DNA of 64,000 nt, taken from NCBI RefSeq assembly GCF_004331685.1, contig NZ_SJSM01000015.1, positions 1-64,000 on the forward strand, written 5' to 3'. The notes under the pieces are model-generated. The model saw only the letters and a list, made by a program, of their open reading frames with translations, was not told where the DNA came from and ran no database searches. This document shows positions 26,271 to 34,819 of this stretch, one piece after another. Source of the DNA: Pedobacter hiemivivus (GTDB taxonomy: Bacteria > Bacteroidota > Bacteroidia > Sphingobacteriales > Sphingobacteriaceae). The translations under genes and the position numbers were made by a program. The first letter of the stretch is position 1. Each line of letters opens with the position of its first letter.

Positions 26271-27203
26271 ATGAAAAAACATTGGCTTTGGGTTATATTG
26301 ATCGGTTTTGTTGCCGGATGTTCGGGGAAGAAGCTTTTAACAAATAATAACCCCATTCATGAAATTCTATTAGATAAAACGGGCTGGACAATTGACACAC
26401 TTAGAAATGATGTGATCTGGTACAAATTCTCTTCTGCAACAGATAAGCAATTTGCCTATCAAAATGTTAATGTCATCTGTTTTAATCCAAAAGCGAAATC
26501 AGGTCAGATGGTTTTTGATTACAAAAAGGAAAAAGACTCTTTGTCTGTTTTTGCGGGGAGAATTCCAGGGGCTATTGCGGGAATCAATGCAACGTATTTT
26601 TTAGAAAAAAAAGATTCCGCAGACTATATGCACTTAAGGTTGAAAGGTAAAGATCTCCAGCAGGTAAAAATTCCAAAAACCAGTATTTATTGGTGGAAAC
26701 ATCAAGGCATGTTTAGTTTTAATGATGAAGGGACTGCTTTTGACATCAGGTTTTCTCCAGAGAATTTTGGAACTGTAAAGTCTGCTAATATTATGACTGG
26801 CGCACCTATGCTGATAGACAATTTCAATCCGGTAGGTTTGAAGTTTGCCGATACGACAGGTATGGGGAGCAAGGTCAACAAACTGCACTATGAGCACTAC
26901 CTGAGGCATCAGGGAGTGAGGCATCCAAGGACCGCGATTGCCGTAACTAAAAAAGGTTATTTATTGTTAATCACCGTTGATGGTAGAAATAAAATAGCAA
27001 AAGGCATGTCTGCGAAAGAACTTACAGAATTTTTGCGACGCTATTTCAACCCTAAATCAGTAATGAACATAGATGGAGGAGGCTCTACTATGATGTGGGT
27101 AAAAGGACAGCCATACAATGGTATTGTGAACTACCCTACAGACAATAAAAAGTTTGATCATTACGGGCAACGTATGGTGGAAACAGCGATTATTATTAAG
27201 TAA
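26271..27203 (+). CDS. Phosphodiester glycosidase (NAGPA/DUF2233 family), second copy
   Basis: A 310-residue lipoprotein (MKKHWLWVILIGFVAGC, cysteine 17). The ATG at 26271 is 4 bp after the previous stop and is preferred over an internal frame start at 26214. Family motifs are GINATYF (about 105-111), RHPRTAIAVT and NIDGGGSTMMWV (about 266-277). It is only distantly like its neighbour outside these motifs, so the two probably have different specificities rather than being a recent duplication. Confidence 0.87.
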   Translation: MKKHWLWVILIGFVAGCSGKKLLTNNNPIHEILLDKTGWTIDTLRNDVIWYKFSSATDKQFAYQNVNVICFNPKAKSGQMVFDYKKEKDSLSVFAGRIPGAIAGINATYFLEKKDSADYMHLRLKGKDLQQVKIPKTSIYWWKHQGMFSFNDEGTAFDIRFSPENFGTVKSANIMTGAPMLIDNFNPVGLKFADTTGMGSKVNKLHYEHYLRHQGVRHPRTAIAVTKKGYLLLITVDGRNKIAKGMSAKELTEFLRRYFNPKSVMNIDGGGSTMMWVKGQPYNGIVNYPTDNKKFDHYGQRMVETAIIIK

Positions 27204-27232
27204 ATCCTCACACATAAATTATTGTAATTAAA

Positions 27233-28174
27233 ATGGAATTAAAAAAGAAGTTTCTATTATGGGTTTTGTCTTTGTGTTTTTTTTGTGCTGCGGCACAAAA
27301 AAAAACTGCTTACAAGCCATTAAAGTTGGGCTACTCAATCGGGCTCAATAAAATTAGTAAAGAAGAACTGCAAAACGCAAAAAAAGCGGGGATAGATTAT
27401 ATCGAAATAGGCGGTTGGAATGCTTTGCTGGATAAGCAAACCAGAGCATTTATTCTGAGTGACGAGGATCTTAAAAAGAAAATAGACGAGGTAAAACTTA
27501 TTGCAGATGAAGCAGGCATAAAAATATGGTCATTACATATGCCATATGGAAAAGATGAAGATATTTCTATTGCGGACGAAGTTGCAAGAAAGCGTACTTT
27601 AAGTACACATGAAAAAATTATTAAATATGCTGCTGTACTAAAACCTCAGATTATTTTATTCCATCCCAGTTGGTATTTAGGCTTAAATGAACGCGAATTG
27701 CGAAAAGATGAACTTATAAAATCGGCACTTGAACTCAATAAGAAGGTGGAAAAAATTAATGCTAAAATGGTTGTAGAGAATATGCTTGGTCCGCAATTAT
27801 TGAAAAGCCCTCAGCAGGAAAGACCATTATGCCGCTCTGTAGATGAAGTAACAGAAATTATGGGACGATTGCCAAAAAATATTTATGCGGCGGTAGATAT
27901 GAACCATATTAAAAACCCGGAAAAACTGATTAACGCATTAGGGAATCGATTGAAATCTGTCCACATTGCAGATGGCGACGGATTAGCAGAACGACATTAC
28001 TTTCCATGTTCAGGAAAGGGGAAGAATGATTGGAATGCTATTTTTTCGGCTTTGTATGGCGCAGGTTATGACGGAGCTTTTATTTATGAATCCGCATATC
28101 CTTCATTAGCGGCTATGAAGCCTTGTTACGAAACAATGTATACAAACTTCCTTTCTACTATTAAAGAGAAATAG
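27233..28174 (+). CDS. Exported sugar phosphate isomerase/epimerase-like TIM barrel protein
   Basis: A 313-residue protein with a signal peptide (ending about residue 21, CAAAQKK) and a xylose isomerase-like TIM barrel (AP endonuclease family 2 fold). Segments that usually carry the metal ligands are visible: YIEIGGWN, the helix-strand with LFHPSWY, VVENMLG, AAVDMNHI (Asp and His), SVHIADGDG and FIYESAYP. Its export fits a role in the periplasm on the sugars released by the two preceding glycosidases. The substrate is unknown. The gene ends the + strand operon at a strong palindrome. Confidence 0.82.
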   Translation: MELKKKFLLWVLSLCFFCAAAQKKTAYKPLKLGYSIGLNKISKEELQNAKKAGIDYIEIGGWNALLDKQTRAFILSDEDLKKKIDEVKLIADEAGIKIWSLHMPYGKDEDISIADEVARKRTLSTHEKIIKYAAVLKPQIILFHPSWYLGLNERELRKDELIKSALELNKKVEKINAKMVVENMLGPQLLKSPQQERPLCRSVDEVTEIMGRLPKNIYAAVDMNHIKNPEKLINALGNRLKSVHIADGDGLAERHYFPCSGKGKNDWNAIFSALYGAGYDGAFIYESAYPSLAAMKPCYETMYTNFLSTIKEK

Positions 28175-28175
28175 A

Positions 28176-28220
28176 AAATTTGGCATTGATCCTTATAAAG
28201 GAAAGATCAATGCCAAATTT
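28176..28220. terminator. Bidirectional terminator between convergent genes
   Basis: A perfect 16-bp stem (AAATTTGGCATTGATC, 28176-28191, with its complement at 28205-28220) around a 13-nt loop lies between the two convergent isomerase-like genes. The AAATTT ends give short U stretches in either direction. Confidence 0.8.
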
Positions 28221-28243
28221 GTGAAACAATAAGTCCGAGAACC

Positions 28244-29128
28244 TTATTTTTCTTGTACCATTTTTCTAAAGTTGATTACACTTGCTGTCACATCAGGAAC
28301 ATTTTTTTCCCAATTGTACTCGTACTCTGCAGAGATTACTCCTTTAAACTGCTGACGTTTTAATTCGGCAATTACTCCCTTAACATTACTTACGCCCGTA
28401 CCCCAATGTACATCATGAGCTTTAACATTCCCAAATTCATTAAGGTCCTTAAGATGTAATTGAATCACATGGCCTTCTAATTGTTTTAACGCCGCAATAG
28501 GATCTAAGCCAGAACGGACCCAATGGCCGATGTCAGCACAGGCTCCTAAACGTTTACTTTGACCTTTAATGGTATTTAATACGACATCTGGCTTCCAATA
28601 AATAGATGGGTTGGGGTGATTATGGATCGCTGCATTAATCTGATATTTATCACATAGTTTTGAAACCAGGGGAATGTCTTTATTCTGTGGTTCGCAGGTG
28701 ATATTCTCGACACCCATAGACTTAGCAAATGCAAATATTTTTTCCCAATCATTGCTATCTTTTGTCGTGATTACACCGTATGAAACCAAGCGGATACCCT
28801 TTGCTTTAAGCAGTTTTTGTAGATAGGTTTTACTTGTCTCGGACATACGGAAATCCATCTTTTCCTGTATTCCTCCACCGATAATTTGTGAAGGGTAGGC
28901 TTCTACAAAATGCAAACCACAACTGTCTATTTTAGACAAAGCCTGGGTAAAACTAAATCTGTTAAAAGTATAGGCTTGCGCGCCAAGCTTCCAACCTAGA
29001 CTTACTTCTGGATCGTTTTGTGTAGTGTTTTTAGAGGAATTAAGTCTTGAGCTGCATGATATGTAGGTAGTGATGATAATTACAGCAAAAAGCAGCAGTT
29101 TGTTGGTGTTTGAGTATCTATTTTTCAT
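28244..29128 (-). CDS. Exported sugar phosphate isomerase/epimerase-like lipoprotein
   Basis: A 294-residue predicted lipoprotein (TTYISCSS, cysteine about 25) with a TIM-barrel sugar isomerase/epimerase fold. Visible ligand-type segments are FVEAYPSQ, ENITCEPQNK, AAIHNHP, GACADIGHWVRSG and QLHLKDLNE, then GVISAEYEYNWE. It is convergent with the locus at 15558-28174 and is not in its operon, but the shared fold and export signal suggest a related task. The promoter region at 29129-29258 is AT-rich; I could not place a clear promoter. Confidence 0.8.
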   Translation of the reverse strand: MKNRYSNTNKLLLFAVIIITTYISCSSRLNSSKNTTQNDPEVSLGWKLGAQAYTFNRFSFTQALSKIDSCGLHFVEAYPSQIIGGGIQEKMDFRMSETSKTYLQKLLKAKGIRLVSYGVITTKDSNDWEKIFAFAKSMGVENITCEPQNKDIPLVSKLCDKYQINAAIHNHPNPSIYWKPDVVLNTIKGQSKRLGACADIGHWVRSGLDPIAALKQLEGHVIQLHLKDLNEFGNVKAHDVHWGTGVSNVKGVIAELKRQQFKGVISAEYEYNWEKNVPDVTASVINFRKMVQEK

Positions 29129-29258
29129 ATTGTCTTCTATTAGAATTTTATCTAGTTGTTTAATATTTTATTTTTTTAGCTACATAGTTCGCTAAAGTCC
29201 AATATTTTTTTGACTTTTTATCATAACTAATTTGAATTTTTTACTACTCCCCAGAAAA

Positions 29259-30896
29259 TCATGATTCCATTAGTTTACGCCTTTTAACCATGATTTTTAA
29301 GCGCTGTCTTTTGAGCGAGAGGTTAACACCTGCTTCCTGATTTTCTCTATGATATAATTTGTAGGCATGGAGCACATCTTTATAATTAAGTATGCCAATC
29401 ACTTTATTCAAATCCCCGGATGAGACAACTGGTAAAAATTCTTCTCCTGTAGATGCCATCAATTCTACAGCTTTGGAAAGTCGATCGCTGTCTTTTAATA
29501 TCGGGAGGTCCTTATGCGTGAGTTCATTAATCATCTTCCTTTCAACTGCAATTTTTCCCCCTTCACCAAGTACCTGGGCAACCGTTATGCCCCTCAATAC
29601 ATCTGGTTCATAGGAGTCCGGAGTGTAAATTCCCCTTCGGGCAATCTTTTCAGTCATGATGGTGTTCTCCATAAAGAAGAAAGAGATCAGATATGATGCG
29701 GTACAAGCCCCTAATAGCGGTAGTAAGGCATGAGATTGCATAGTAGCCTCTAAGGCAAAGGCGATGCTTGTTAAATAGGCTCTAGAAGCGCCAGCAAACA
29801 TGGAAGACATGCCAATAAGAGCGGCCATGGGGATACTGATTCCTGAAGCTGGGAAGAATAAGAGGATAATGCTGCCTAGAATGGCTCCTGCGGCACCACC
29901 TATGGTTAATAGAGGAGCCAGCGTTCCACCAGATGTTCCACTTCCAAGCGCAATAGCCCAGGAAAGGAACTTAAAAAAACATAAGCTCAGCATCAGTGCA
30001 AGCGAAACTTTACCAGACAACATGTTGATGATGTTATCGTAGCCAACGCCTAATGTATGGGGTGCAAAATAGCCGATTAGGCCTACTGCAAGCCCGCCAA
30101 TTGCTGGCCACCACATCCAATGAACAGGTAGTTTCTCAAAGGTGTCTTCAATCAAGTAAACAATTTTCGTTAGCCCTAAGGACATAAAACCAATGACGAT
30201 GCCGATTGCACTATAAATACCAAGCGCCATATTTGATGGGCTCTCTAAATCAGACATTGGAAATACGGGTCCGGATTCAAAAAGCAGTTGGTGTCCTGCA
30301 GCCCCTGTTATACAGGCAAGCGCTACAGGTAAAATTGCCTTCGGGGAAAACTCAAAAAGTAACAATTCAATGGCCAGGAAAATAGCTGCGATGGGGGTGC
30401 CGAATATGGCCGACATCCCAGCTGTTGCACCGGCTGCAAGGATGATTTTACGTTCGTTGGGGGTAATTTTAAACAGCTGTCCAATAGTTGAGCCTAAAGC
30501 TCCGCCTGTAGCAATGATTGGTCCTTCCGCACCAAAAGGTCCACCAGATCCAATTGCAATAGCGGATGAAATTGGTTTTAAAAAAGCAATGGATGGTTTG
30601 ATTCTACTTTGATTAACGAGGACTTGTTCCATTGCCTCAGGTATTCCATGGCCTCTGATCGCTTTGGAACCAAATAAAGCCATCAGGCCGACCAGAATTC
30701 CCCCCAACGCTGGAAGAATGATAACCCATAACCCAAGATGGTTGTTGGCAGGACTGTTAAAACTGAACTCAAAGTTCCCATAGAAGCAGATATTCGTGAC
30801 CAGATTAATTAATAATACCAAGCCTTTGGCGATGATGCTGATTAAAAGAGCCACCGAAATGGATAACAAAGATATTTGTAATAAACGCTTTTTCAT
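29259..30896 (-). CDS. CLC-family chloride channel/transporter with CBS domains
   Basis: A 545-residue inner membrane protein. The transport part (about 1-410, 10 or more helices) keeps the CLC signature loops: GHGIPEAM in place of GSGIP, GPFGAEGP with the gating glutamate of GxEGP, and SGGTLAPLLTIGGAAGA in place of GGxFxP. The glutamate in FLAIELLL lies where the proton-path glutamate of CLC exchangers is found, which hints at a Cl-/H+ antiporter, not a channel. The C-terminal part (about 430-530) carries two CBS motifs (MINELTHKDLPILKDSDRLSKAV and GILNYKDVLHAY) that usually bind adenine nucleotides. The gene is divergent from an FNR-like regulator. Confidence 0.93.
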   Translation of the reverse strand: MKKRLLQISLLSISVALLISIIAKGLVLLINLVTNICFYGNFEFSFNSPANNHLGLWVIILPALGGILVGLMALFGSKAIRGHGIPEAMEQVLVNQSRIKPSIAFLKPISSAIAIGSGGPFGAEGPIIATGGALGSTIGQLFKITPNERKIILAAGATAGMSAIFGTPIAAIFLAIELLLFEFSPKAILPVALACITGAAGHQLLFESGPVFPMSDLESPSNMALGIYSAIGIVIGFMSLGLTKIVYLIEDTFEKLPVHWMWWPAIGGLAVGLIGYFAPHTLGVGYDNIINMLSGKVSLALMLSLCFFKFLSWAIALGSGTSGGTLAPLLTIGGAAGAILGSIILLFFPASGISIPMAALIGMSSMFAGASRAYLTSIAFALEATMQSHALLPLLGACTASYLISFFFMENTIMTEKIARRGIYTPDSYEPDVLRGITVAQVLGEGGKIAVERKMINELTHKDLPILKDSDRLSKAVELMASTGEEFLPVVSSGDLNKVIGILNYKDVLHAYKLYHRENQEAGVNLSLKRQRLKIMVKRRKLMES

Positions 30897-31037
30897 TTTT
30901 TACTTAATTGTATTTATAGCTGTATCAATTTCTGATTTGAAAACTGCTGCAAAGGTATGGTTTGTGATTTGTTTTTTTAATATTTTTATTGTTTATAATA
31001 TATTTATTTTTGATTATTTGATATTTAATTGATTTAA

Positions 31038-31057
31038 AATATTGTTTAAGCAATATT
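31038..31057. promoter_or_regulatory. Near-perfect 20-bp palindrome, possible operator of the FNR-like regulator
   Basis: AATATTG (31038-31044) and CAATATT (31051-31057) flank TTTAAG; only one base pair in the whole 20 bp breaks the symmetry. The core TTG-N6-CAA is similar to, but two bases shorter than, the FNR consensus TTGAT-N4-ATCAA. It lies in the gap between clc and the FNR-like gene, about 65 bp before the latter. Confidence 0.45.
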
Positions 31058-31087
31058 AATTGTGTTCTGTGTTTTATGATTTGAGCA

Positions 31088-31118
31088 TTGGGAGATTGTC
31101 TTAAAAGTTGCATATTTG
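31088..31118 (+). promoter_or_regulatory. Putative promoter of the FNR-like gene
   Basis: TTG at 31088-31090, then 20 bp, then CATATTTG (31111-31118), which matches TAnnTTTG except for its first base. Transcription would start almost at the ATG (31123), so the mRNA could be nearly leaderless. Confidence 0.35.
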
Positions 31119-31122
31119 AGGC

Positions 31123-31818
31123 ATGAAAGAATGCAGTGATTTATGTGATCTTAAAAGTTGCTTCTTATGTAAACTTTGTTTACCGGAGTGGTTGCCAGCT
31201 CTTGCGGTTAAGAAACGGAATTTTGAAGTAAAGAAAGGGGAGTTGCTGTTTACTGAGGGAGATGCGGTGACCGGAATTTATTTCGTGTATACGGGAAACT
31301 TTAAAGTTCACAAAAGGTGGGATAAGGAAAAGGAACTGATCATTCGTTTTGCAACTTCCGGAGATATTGTGGGCCATATGGGATTAGGCGAAAAGCTTTT
31401 TTATCCTGTTTCGGCAACGGCATTAGAACCTGCAGTAGTTTGTTTTCTGGAAATGGATTTTTTCGAAACTACCCTCAAAGTAAATGCGAATCTCACCTAT
31501 GAACTCATGAAGTTCTTTGCAAATGAACTCCAGAATTCACACAGAAGTATGCGGAATTTAGCTCATATGTCAGTGAAGGCACGTATTGCACAAGCTTTTG
31601 TTTCTCTTGGATCCCAGTTTGGTCTGGATAAAGATGGTGTTATTGCTGTAGAAATGAGTAGGCAAGATATTTCTTCATTTGCTGGAACAACTTACGAAAC
31701 CTTGTTTAAGGTGCTAAATGAGTTTGCAAAACTTAAAATTTTAACGATAACAGGCAGAAAGATCCAGGTTTTGGATGAAACTAAATTACTGGAAATTATC
31801 GCTAGTGATAATGCTTAG
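31123..31818 (+). CDS. Crp/Fnr-family transcription regulator with cysteine cluster (FNR-like)
   Basis: A 231-residue regulator. Residues 4-19 hold five cysteines (C4, C8, C13, C16, C19), followed by a cyclic-nucleotide-type beta barrel (about 32-115, KKGELLFTEGDAVTGIYFVYTG). C107 in AVVCFLEM lines up with the fourth cluster ligand of E. coli FNR (C122 in SMVCEIPF). The C-terminal helix-turn-helix (about 184-205) is MSRQDISSFAGTTYETLFKV, close to FNR. It therefore probably senses oxygen or nitric oxide through an iron-sulphur cluster and binds DNA as a dimer, although the cysteine spacing differs from E. coli FNR. Its last four bases overlap the stop of the convergent gene. Confidence 0.88.
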   Translation: MKECSDLCDLKSCFLCKLCLPEWLPALAVKKRNFEVKKGELLFTEGDAVTGIYFVYTGNFKVHKRWDKEKELIIRFATSGDIVGHMGLGEKLFYPVSATALEPAVVCFLEMDFFETTLKVNANLTYELMKFFANELQNSHRSMRNLAHMSVKARIAQAFVSLGSQFGLDKDGVIAVEMSRQDISSFAGTTYETLFKVLNEFAKLKILTITGRKIQVLDETKLLEIIASDNA

Positions 31819-34004
31819 TTGGAAACGTCATCGTTTTTAATTGATCTCGTGCTCTTTTTTACAGCATCTTTTAGCTTTCCAAAGCTGTAATTCAGGCTTA
31901 CCTTGTAAGAACGAAAGTAGGAGATTTCGGTTGAGCTCTGCTCAAATTCAGATCCAGTCAATTGTACTATGTTAGATCGGTACTTCATAAACGGATTATT
32001 GATTGTAGCAGAAAAACTGAGTTTGTTGGCAATGAGCTCCTTTGATAAGCCAAAAGAAGAACTGCTTTGGTAGTTGGTCTCGCGTTGAAGTGTGAAGCTT
32101 CGACTTTTGTAGTTCATACTAGCACTGGCTCGCCATCCTTTATCTAACTTAAGACCACTATTGAGGCCTACAGAATACATTAACCCACTGGTGCTGATGG
32201 GTGCTTTTCCGTCGCTACCCTCAATCTTACCATACATTGCTTTGGCATTGGTTGAAAAATTCCACTTTTTTGTAATGGGATAGTTAATGCTGATGTTGGA
32301 ACTCAGTAGTTTGGCAGATCCAGTGTTTTGATAGGCTATACGAGTGATATTGGTTGTAGGATCATAGCTGGCAACTTGATTGATCAGCGAATTAAAAACC
32401 GTGTAATCAAGACCAATATTAATAAAAGCCTTTTTTTGCAGACTGTAGCTGAGCTGCAGGCCATTGGCTACAATTGGGTGCAGTGCCGGATTACCACTCG
32501 TTTCTACATTAGGATTTGACCTGTTTACAAAAGGATTAAGCTGATAAATTCCCGGTCGCTGGATGCGTTGTGTGAAGCCCATGTTGATTGTTGAAGCATT
32601 TCCTAACTTGTGACTAATGGCAATGGCTGGCAATAAGTTCAGTTGCTTCTGGGAAATACTAGTCTGGCTGCTCATAAAATCTGCATGAATCAGTGTATAT
32701 TCTAATCGAAATCCAGCTTTGATGTTGAGGCTGCTTAAACGGAACTGATAAGTATTGTAGGCTGCATATACATTTTGATTGTTATCAAAATTATTACTTC
32801 TTTGCGGGTCAATCTCGAAGTTACCCAAGAAGTTATTGAAACTTAAATAATGAAAATCACTGCTGTTGCTTCTAAATATGCTCTTAATTCCAGCTTCAAT
32901 ATCTATTTTTTTGACGACTGTGACAAAGTCGAGCTGTACAGTGTGCTCGGCTGAATTTCCTTTATTGTATTGTTGATAATCTGCCTGATCAAAATTGATT
33001 TGCTGAGAAAAACTGATATGGTTATCGCTCTGGTAACCATAGGTATAAAAACGGTAGGACAGCGTAAGCAGTTGTTTTTTATTTTTAACAGAACCCAACT
33101 GATAGTTTAGCGAGGCATCTGTGCCGTTTCCATTGCCTATGTTTTTATTATCGAGCAGGTACTGCTGCATGGATTGCCCGGTAGTAGCGCTTAGTTGTGT
33201 ACTATAACCACTTTCTTTGCTTCCACTAACGTTTAATGACGCAGAGAGTAGATTTAAACTATCTATTTCATAGCTAAGCTCTGTACCGAAGTAACCGCTA
33301 TGACTGTCTTTTTTTTTCGAATTATCTTGGTTTAAGATAGTATTGGTAGAGGTTCTGGTATTGTAGTCAGATGTGACCGGTGTATTGTAGATACCCCCAC
33401 CACTAAATGCAGTGAAACCGAATTTGCCTAATTTCGCAGAAAGCGAGCCTCCTGCTCTAGGCCCAGCAGTTGGGGTTGTAGCATTTAAGTTAAGAGTTCC
33501 ATTGTATCCAGGAGATAGTTTTTTGTTTGTAATGATGTTAATGATGCCTACTAATCCTTCCGCATCATATTTTGAAGGTGGAGTGGTAATCACCTCAACC
33601 TTTTGAATCGTTGATGAGGGCATGCTACGCAATACCTCTTTCAGATTTCTTTCCATCATTGCTGAGGGCCTTCCATTGATCAGGACTTTATAGTTGGAAC
33701 TTCCCTTTAACTCAACGTTGTCTGCAGCATCTACACTGAGCATAGGAATTTTTTTCATCATTTCCAGCGTACTGCTCGATTTGCTGTCAGGGTCAGCTTG
33801 CAGGTCATAGCTGAGCCGATCAATCTCTTGCTTAATTAGGGGTTTGCTAGCAGATATGGTTACAGTTGAAAGTGTTTTGGCCGAATCTGTAGCTTTCGTG
33901 GCCGGTATTACTTTTTTCTGAACGTCTTGTGCCCTGCTGATGGCAGGAAGAAAAAATAGGGCAATAAGAATCCCTATTACGGAAATTATGTTTTTCGTAA
34001 GCAT
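31815..34004 (-). CDS. TonB-dependent receptor-like outer membrane beta-barrel protein
   Basis: A 729-residue outer membrane protein with a signal peptide (residues 1-25, ending SRAQ). A plug domain follows (about 45-165, with NVELKGSSNYKVLINGRPS and VEVITTPPSKYDAEGLVGIINII), then a long beta barrel of the outer-membrane-beta-barrel_3 type. The N-terminal regulatory domain that many relatives have is absent. No substrate can be assigned. It is the last gene of a minus-strand unit with a sigma factor and two small membrane proteins, so its expression is probably sigma-controlled. Its stop codon shares bases with that of the convergent FNR-like gene. Confidence 0.88.
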   Translation of the reverse strand: MLTKNIISVIGILIALFFLPAISRAQDVQKKVIPATKATDSAKTLSTVTISASKPLIKQEIDRLSYDLQADPDSKSSSTLEMMKKIPMLSVDAADNVELKGSSNYKVLINGRPSAMMERNLKEVLRSMPSSTIQKVEVITTPPSKYDAEGLVGIINIITNKKLSPGYNGTLNLNATTPTAGPRAGGSLSAKLGKFGFTAFSGGGIYNTPVTSDYNTRTSTNTILNQDNSKKKDSHSGYFGTELSYEIDSLNLLSASLNVSGSKESGYSTQLSATTGQSMQQYLLDNKNIGNGNGTDASLNYQLGSVKNKKQLLTLSYRFYTYGYQSDNHISFSQQINFDQADYQQYNKGNSAEHTVQLDFVTVVKKIDIEAGIKSIFRSNSSDFHYLSFNNFLGNFEIDPQRSNNFDNNQNVYAAYNTYQFRLSSLNIKAGFRLEYTLIHADFMSSQTSISQKQLNLLPAIAISHKLGNASTINMGFTQRIQRPGIYQLNPFVNRSNPNVETSGNPALHPIVANGLQLSYSLQKKAFINIGLDYTVFNSLINQVASYDPTTNITRIAYQNTGSAKLLSSNISINYPITKKWNFSTNAKAMYGKIEGSDGKAPISTSGLMYSVGLNSGLKLDKGWRASASMNYKSRSFTLQRETNYQSSSSFGLSKELIANKLSFSATINNPFMKYRSNIVQLTGSEFEQSSTEISYFRSYKVSLNYSFGKLKDAVKKSTRSIKNDDVSN

Positions 34005-34058
34005 GTGAGTTGAAATAAATGGTGGGTAGAATGAGCTGTAAAAGCTTTCAGCGAGTTT

Positions 34059-34394
34059 TTACTTTTGCTGTTTTTTCATGATGAGATAATAGGTAAGAAA
34101 ACCCATTGCGATGCTAATTAGAACTACGCCATATGGAAGACTGGATTCATCGGCCGGATAGGGAAGGAACTCTATCAGAATAAGCCCTGCTCCACCAAAT
34201 AAAAATATCAGTCCCCATTTAAGTACTTCTGAACCTAAACCGGAAAGACTCATTAGAAATTTTAAACTGTTCTCATCTATCGGACCTGAATCGATGATTC
34301 TTTTTTTAAGTCTATAGTTATAAAGAGCGATGATGACGATGGCCACTACAATACAGATGGCTATAGGGGTAAGAAAAATGATTTCTTTTTTCAT
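34059..34394 (-). CDS. Small membrane protein (DUF6249-like)
   Basis: A 111-residue protein with three predicted helices (about 7-25, 56-75 and 85-103) and a cytoplasmic loop that has RIIDSGPIDE. The layout resembles DUF6249 proteins found next to ECF sigma factors in Bacteroidota. The loop motif is echoed in the small membrane protein at 55638. It lies between the anti-sigma-like gene and the outer membrane protein gene, so it is likely part of the same regulatory unit. Function unknown. Confidence 0.7.
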   Translation of the reverse strand: MKKEIIFLTPIAICIVVAIVIIALYNYRLKKRIIDSGPIDENSLKFLMSLSGLGSEVLKWGLIFLFGGAGLILIEFLPYPADESSLPYGVVLISIAMGFLTYYLIMKKQQK

Positions 34395-34447
34395 GTGTTG
34401 ATCTGTTTATGGCAATTAGACAACTGCCAATTGAATAAAGTTGCAGT

Positions 34448-34819
34448 TTATTTATTTTCTGAAGTACTAGTTTCTTTGAAAGGGGCTTTTTTTATCATGA
34501 TATGGTCGAGATATTGGATCAGAAAAAGTAATGGAAATGTGAGGATGAAGATCCATTTATGCTCAGTTATCGACTTCGTTATATGGGTTTGGTAGGCTTT
34601 GTCTAGAAATAATAAACCCAGGAACAATACGGTCATGGCCGAAATGAAGATAAATGCCCAGCCTCCATAAAACCTGATCCTGTTTTTGCGTTGCAACTGA
34701 TGCTGTAACTTGTTGCGGACTTTAGCCGAAAAGTCCATCCTCAATCCTTCTTCTGGAGGTGTAGAAAGGGCATTGAATACTAATTTTTCTATATCCTCTT
34801 CACTATATTTCTTCATCAT
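34448..34819 (-). CDS. Probable membrane anti-sigma factor
   Basis: A 123-residue protein with an N-terminal soluble part (about 1-48, KYSEEDIEKLVFNALSTPP) and two membrane helices (about 50-70 and 87-105). Its start overlaps the stop of the sigma gene by 4 bp (ATGA), a sign of translational coupling, which is the usual arrangement for an ECF sigma factor and its anti-sigma factor. I recognise no named family. A second ATG three bases downstream (34816) could also be used. Confidence 0.65.
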   Translation of the reverse strand: MMKKYSEEDIEKLVFNALSTPPEEGLRMDFSAKVRNKLQHQLQRKNRIRFYGGWAFIFISAMTVLFLGLLFLDKAYQTHITKSITEHKWIFILTFPLLFLIQYLDHIMIKKAPFKETSTSENK

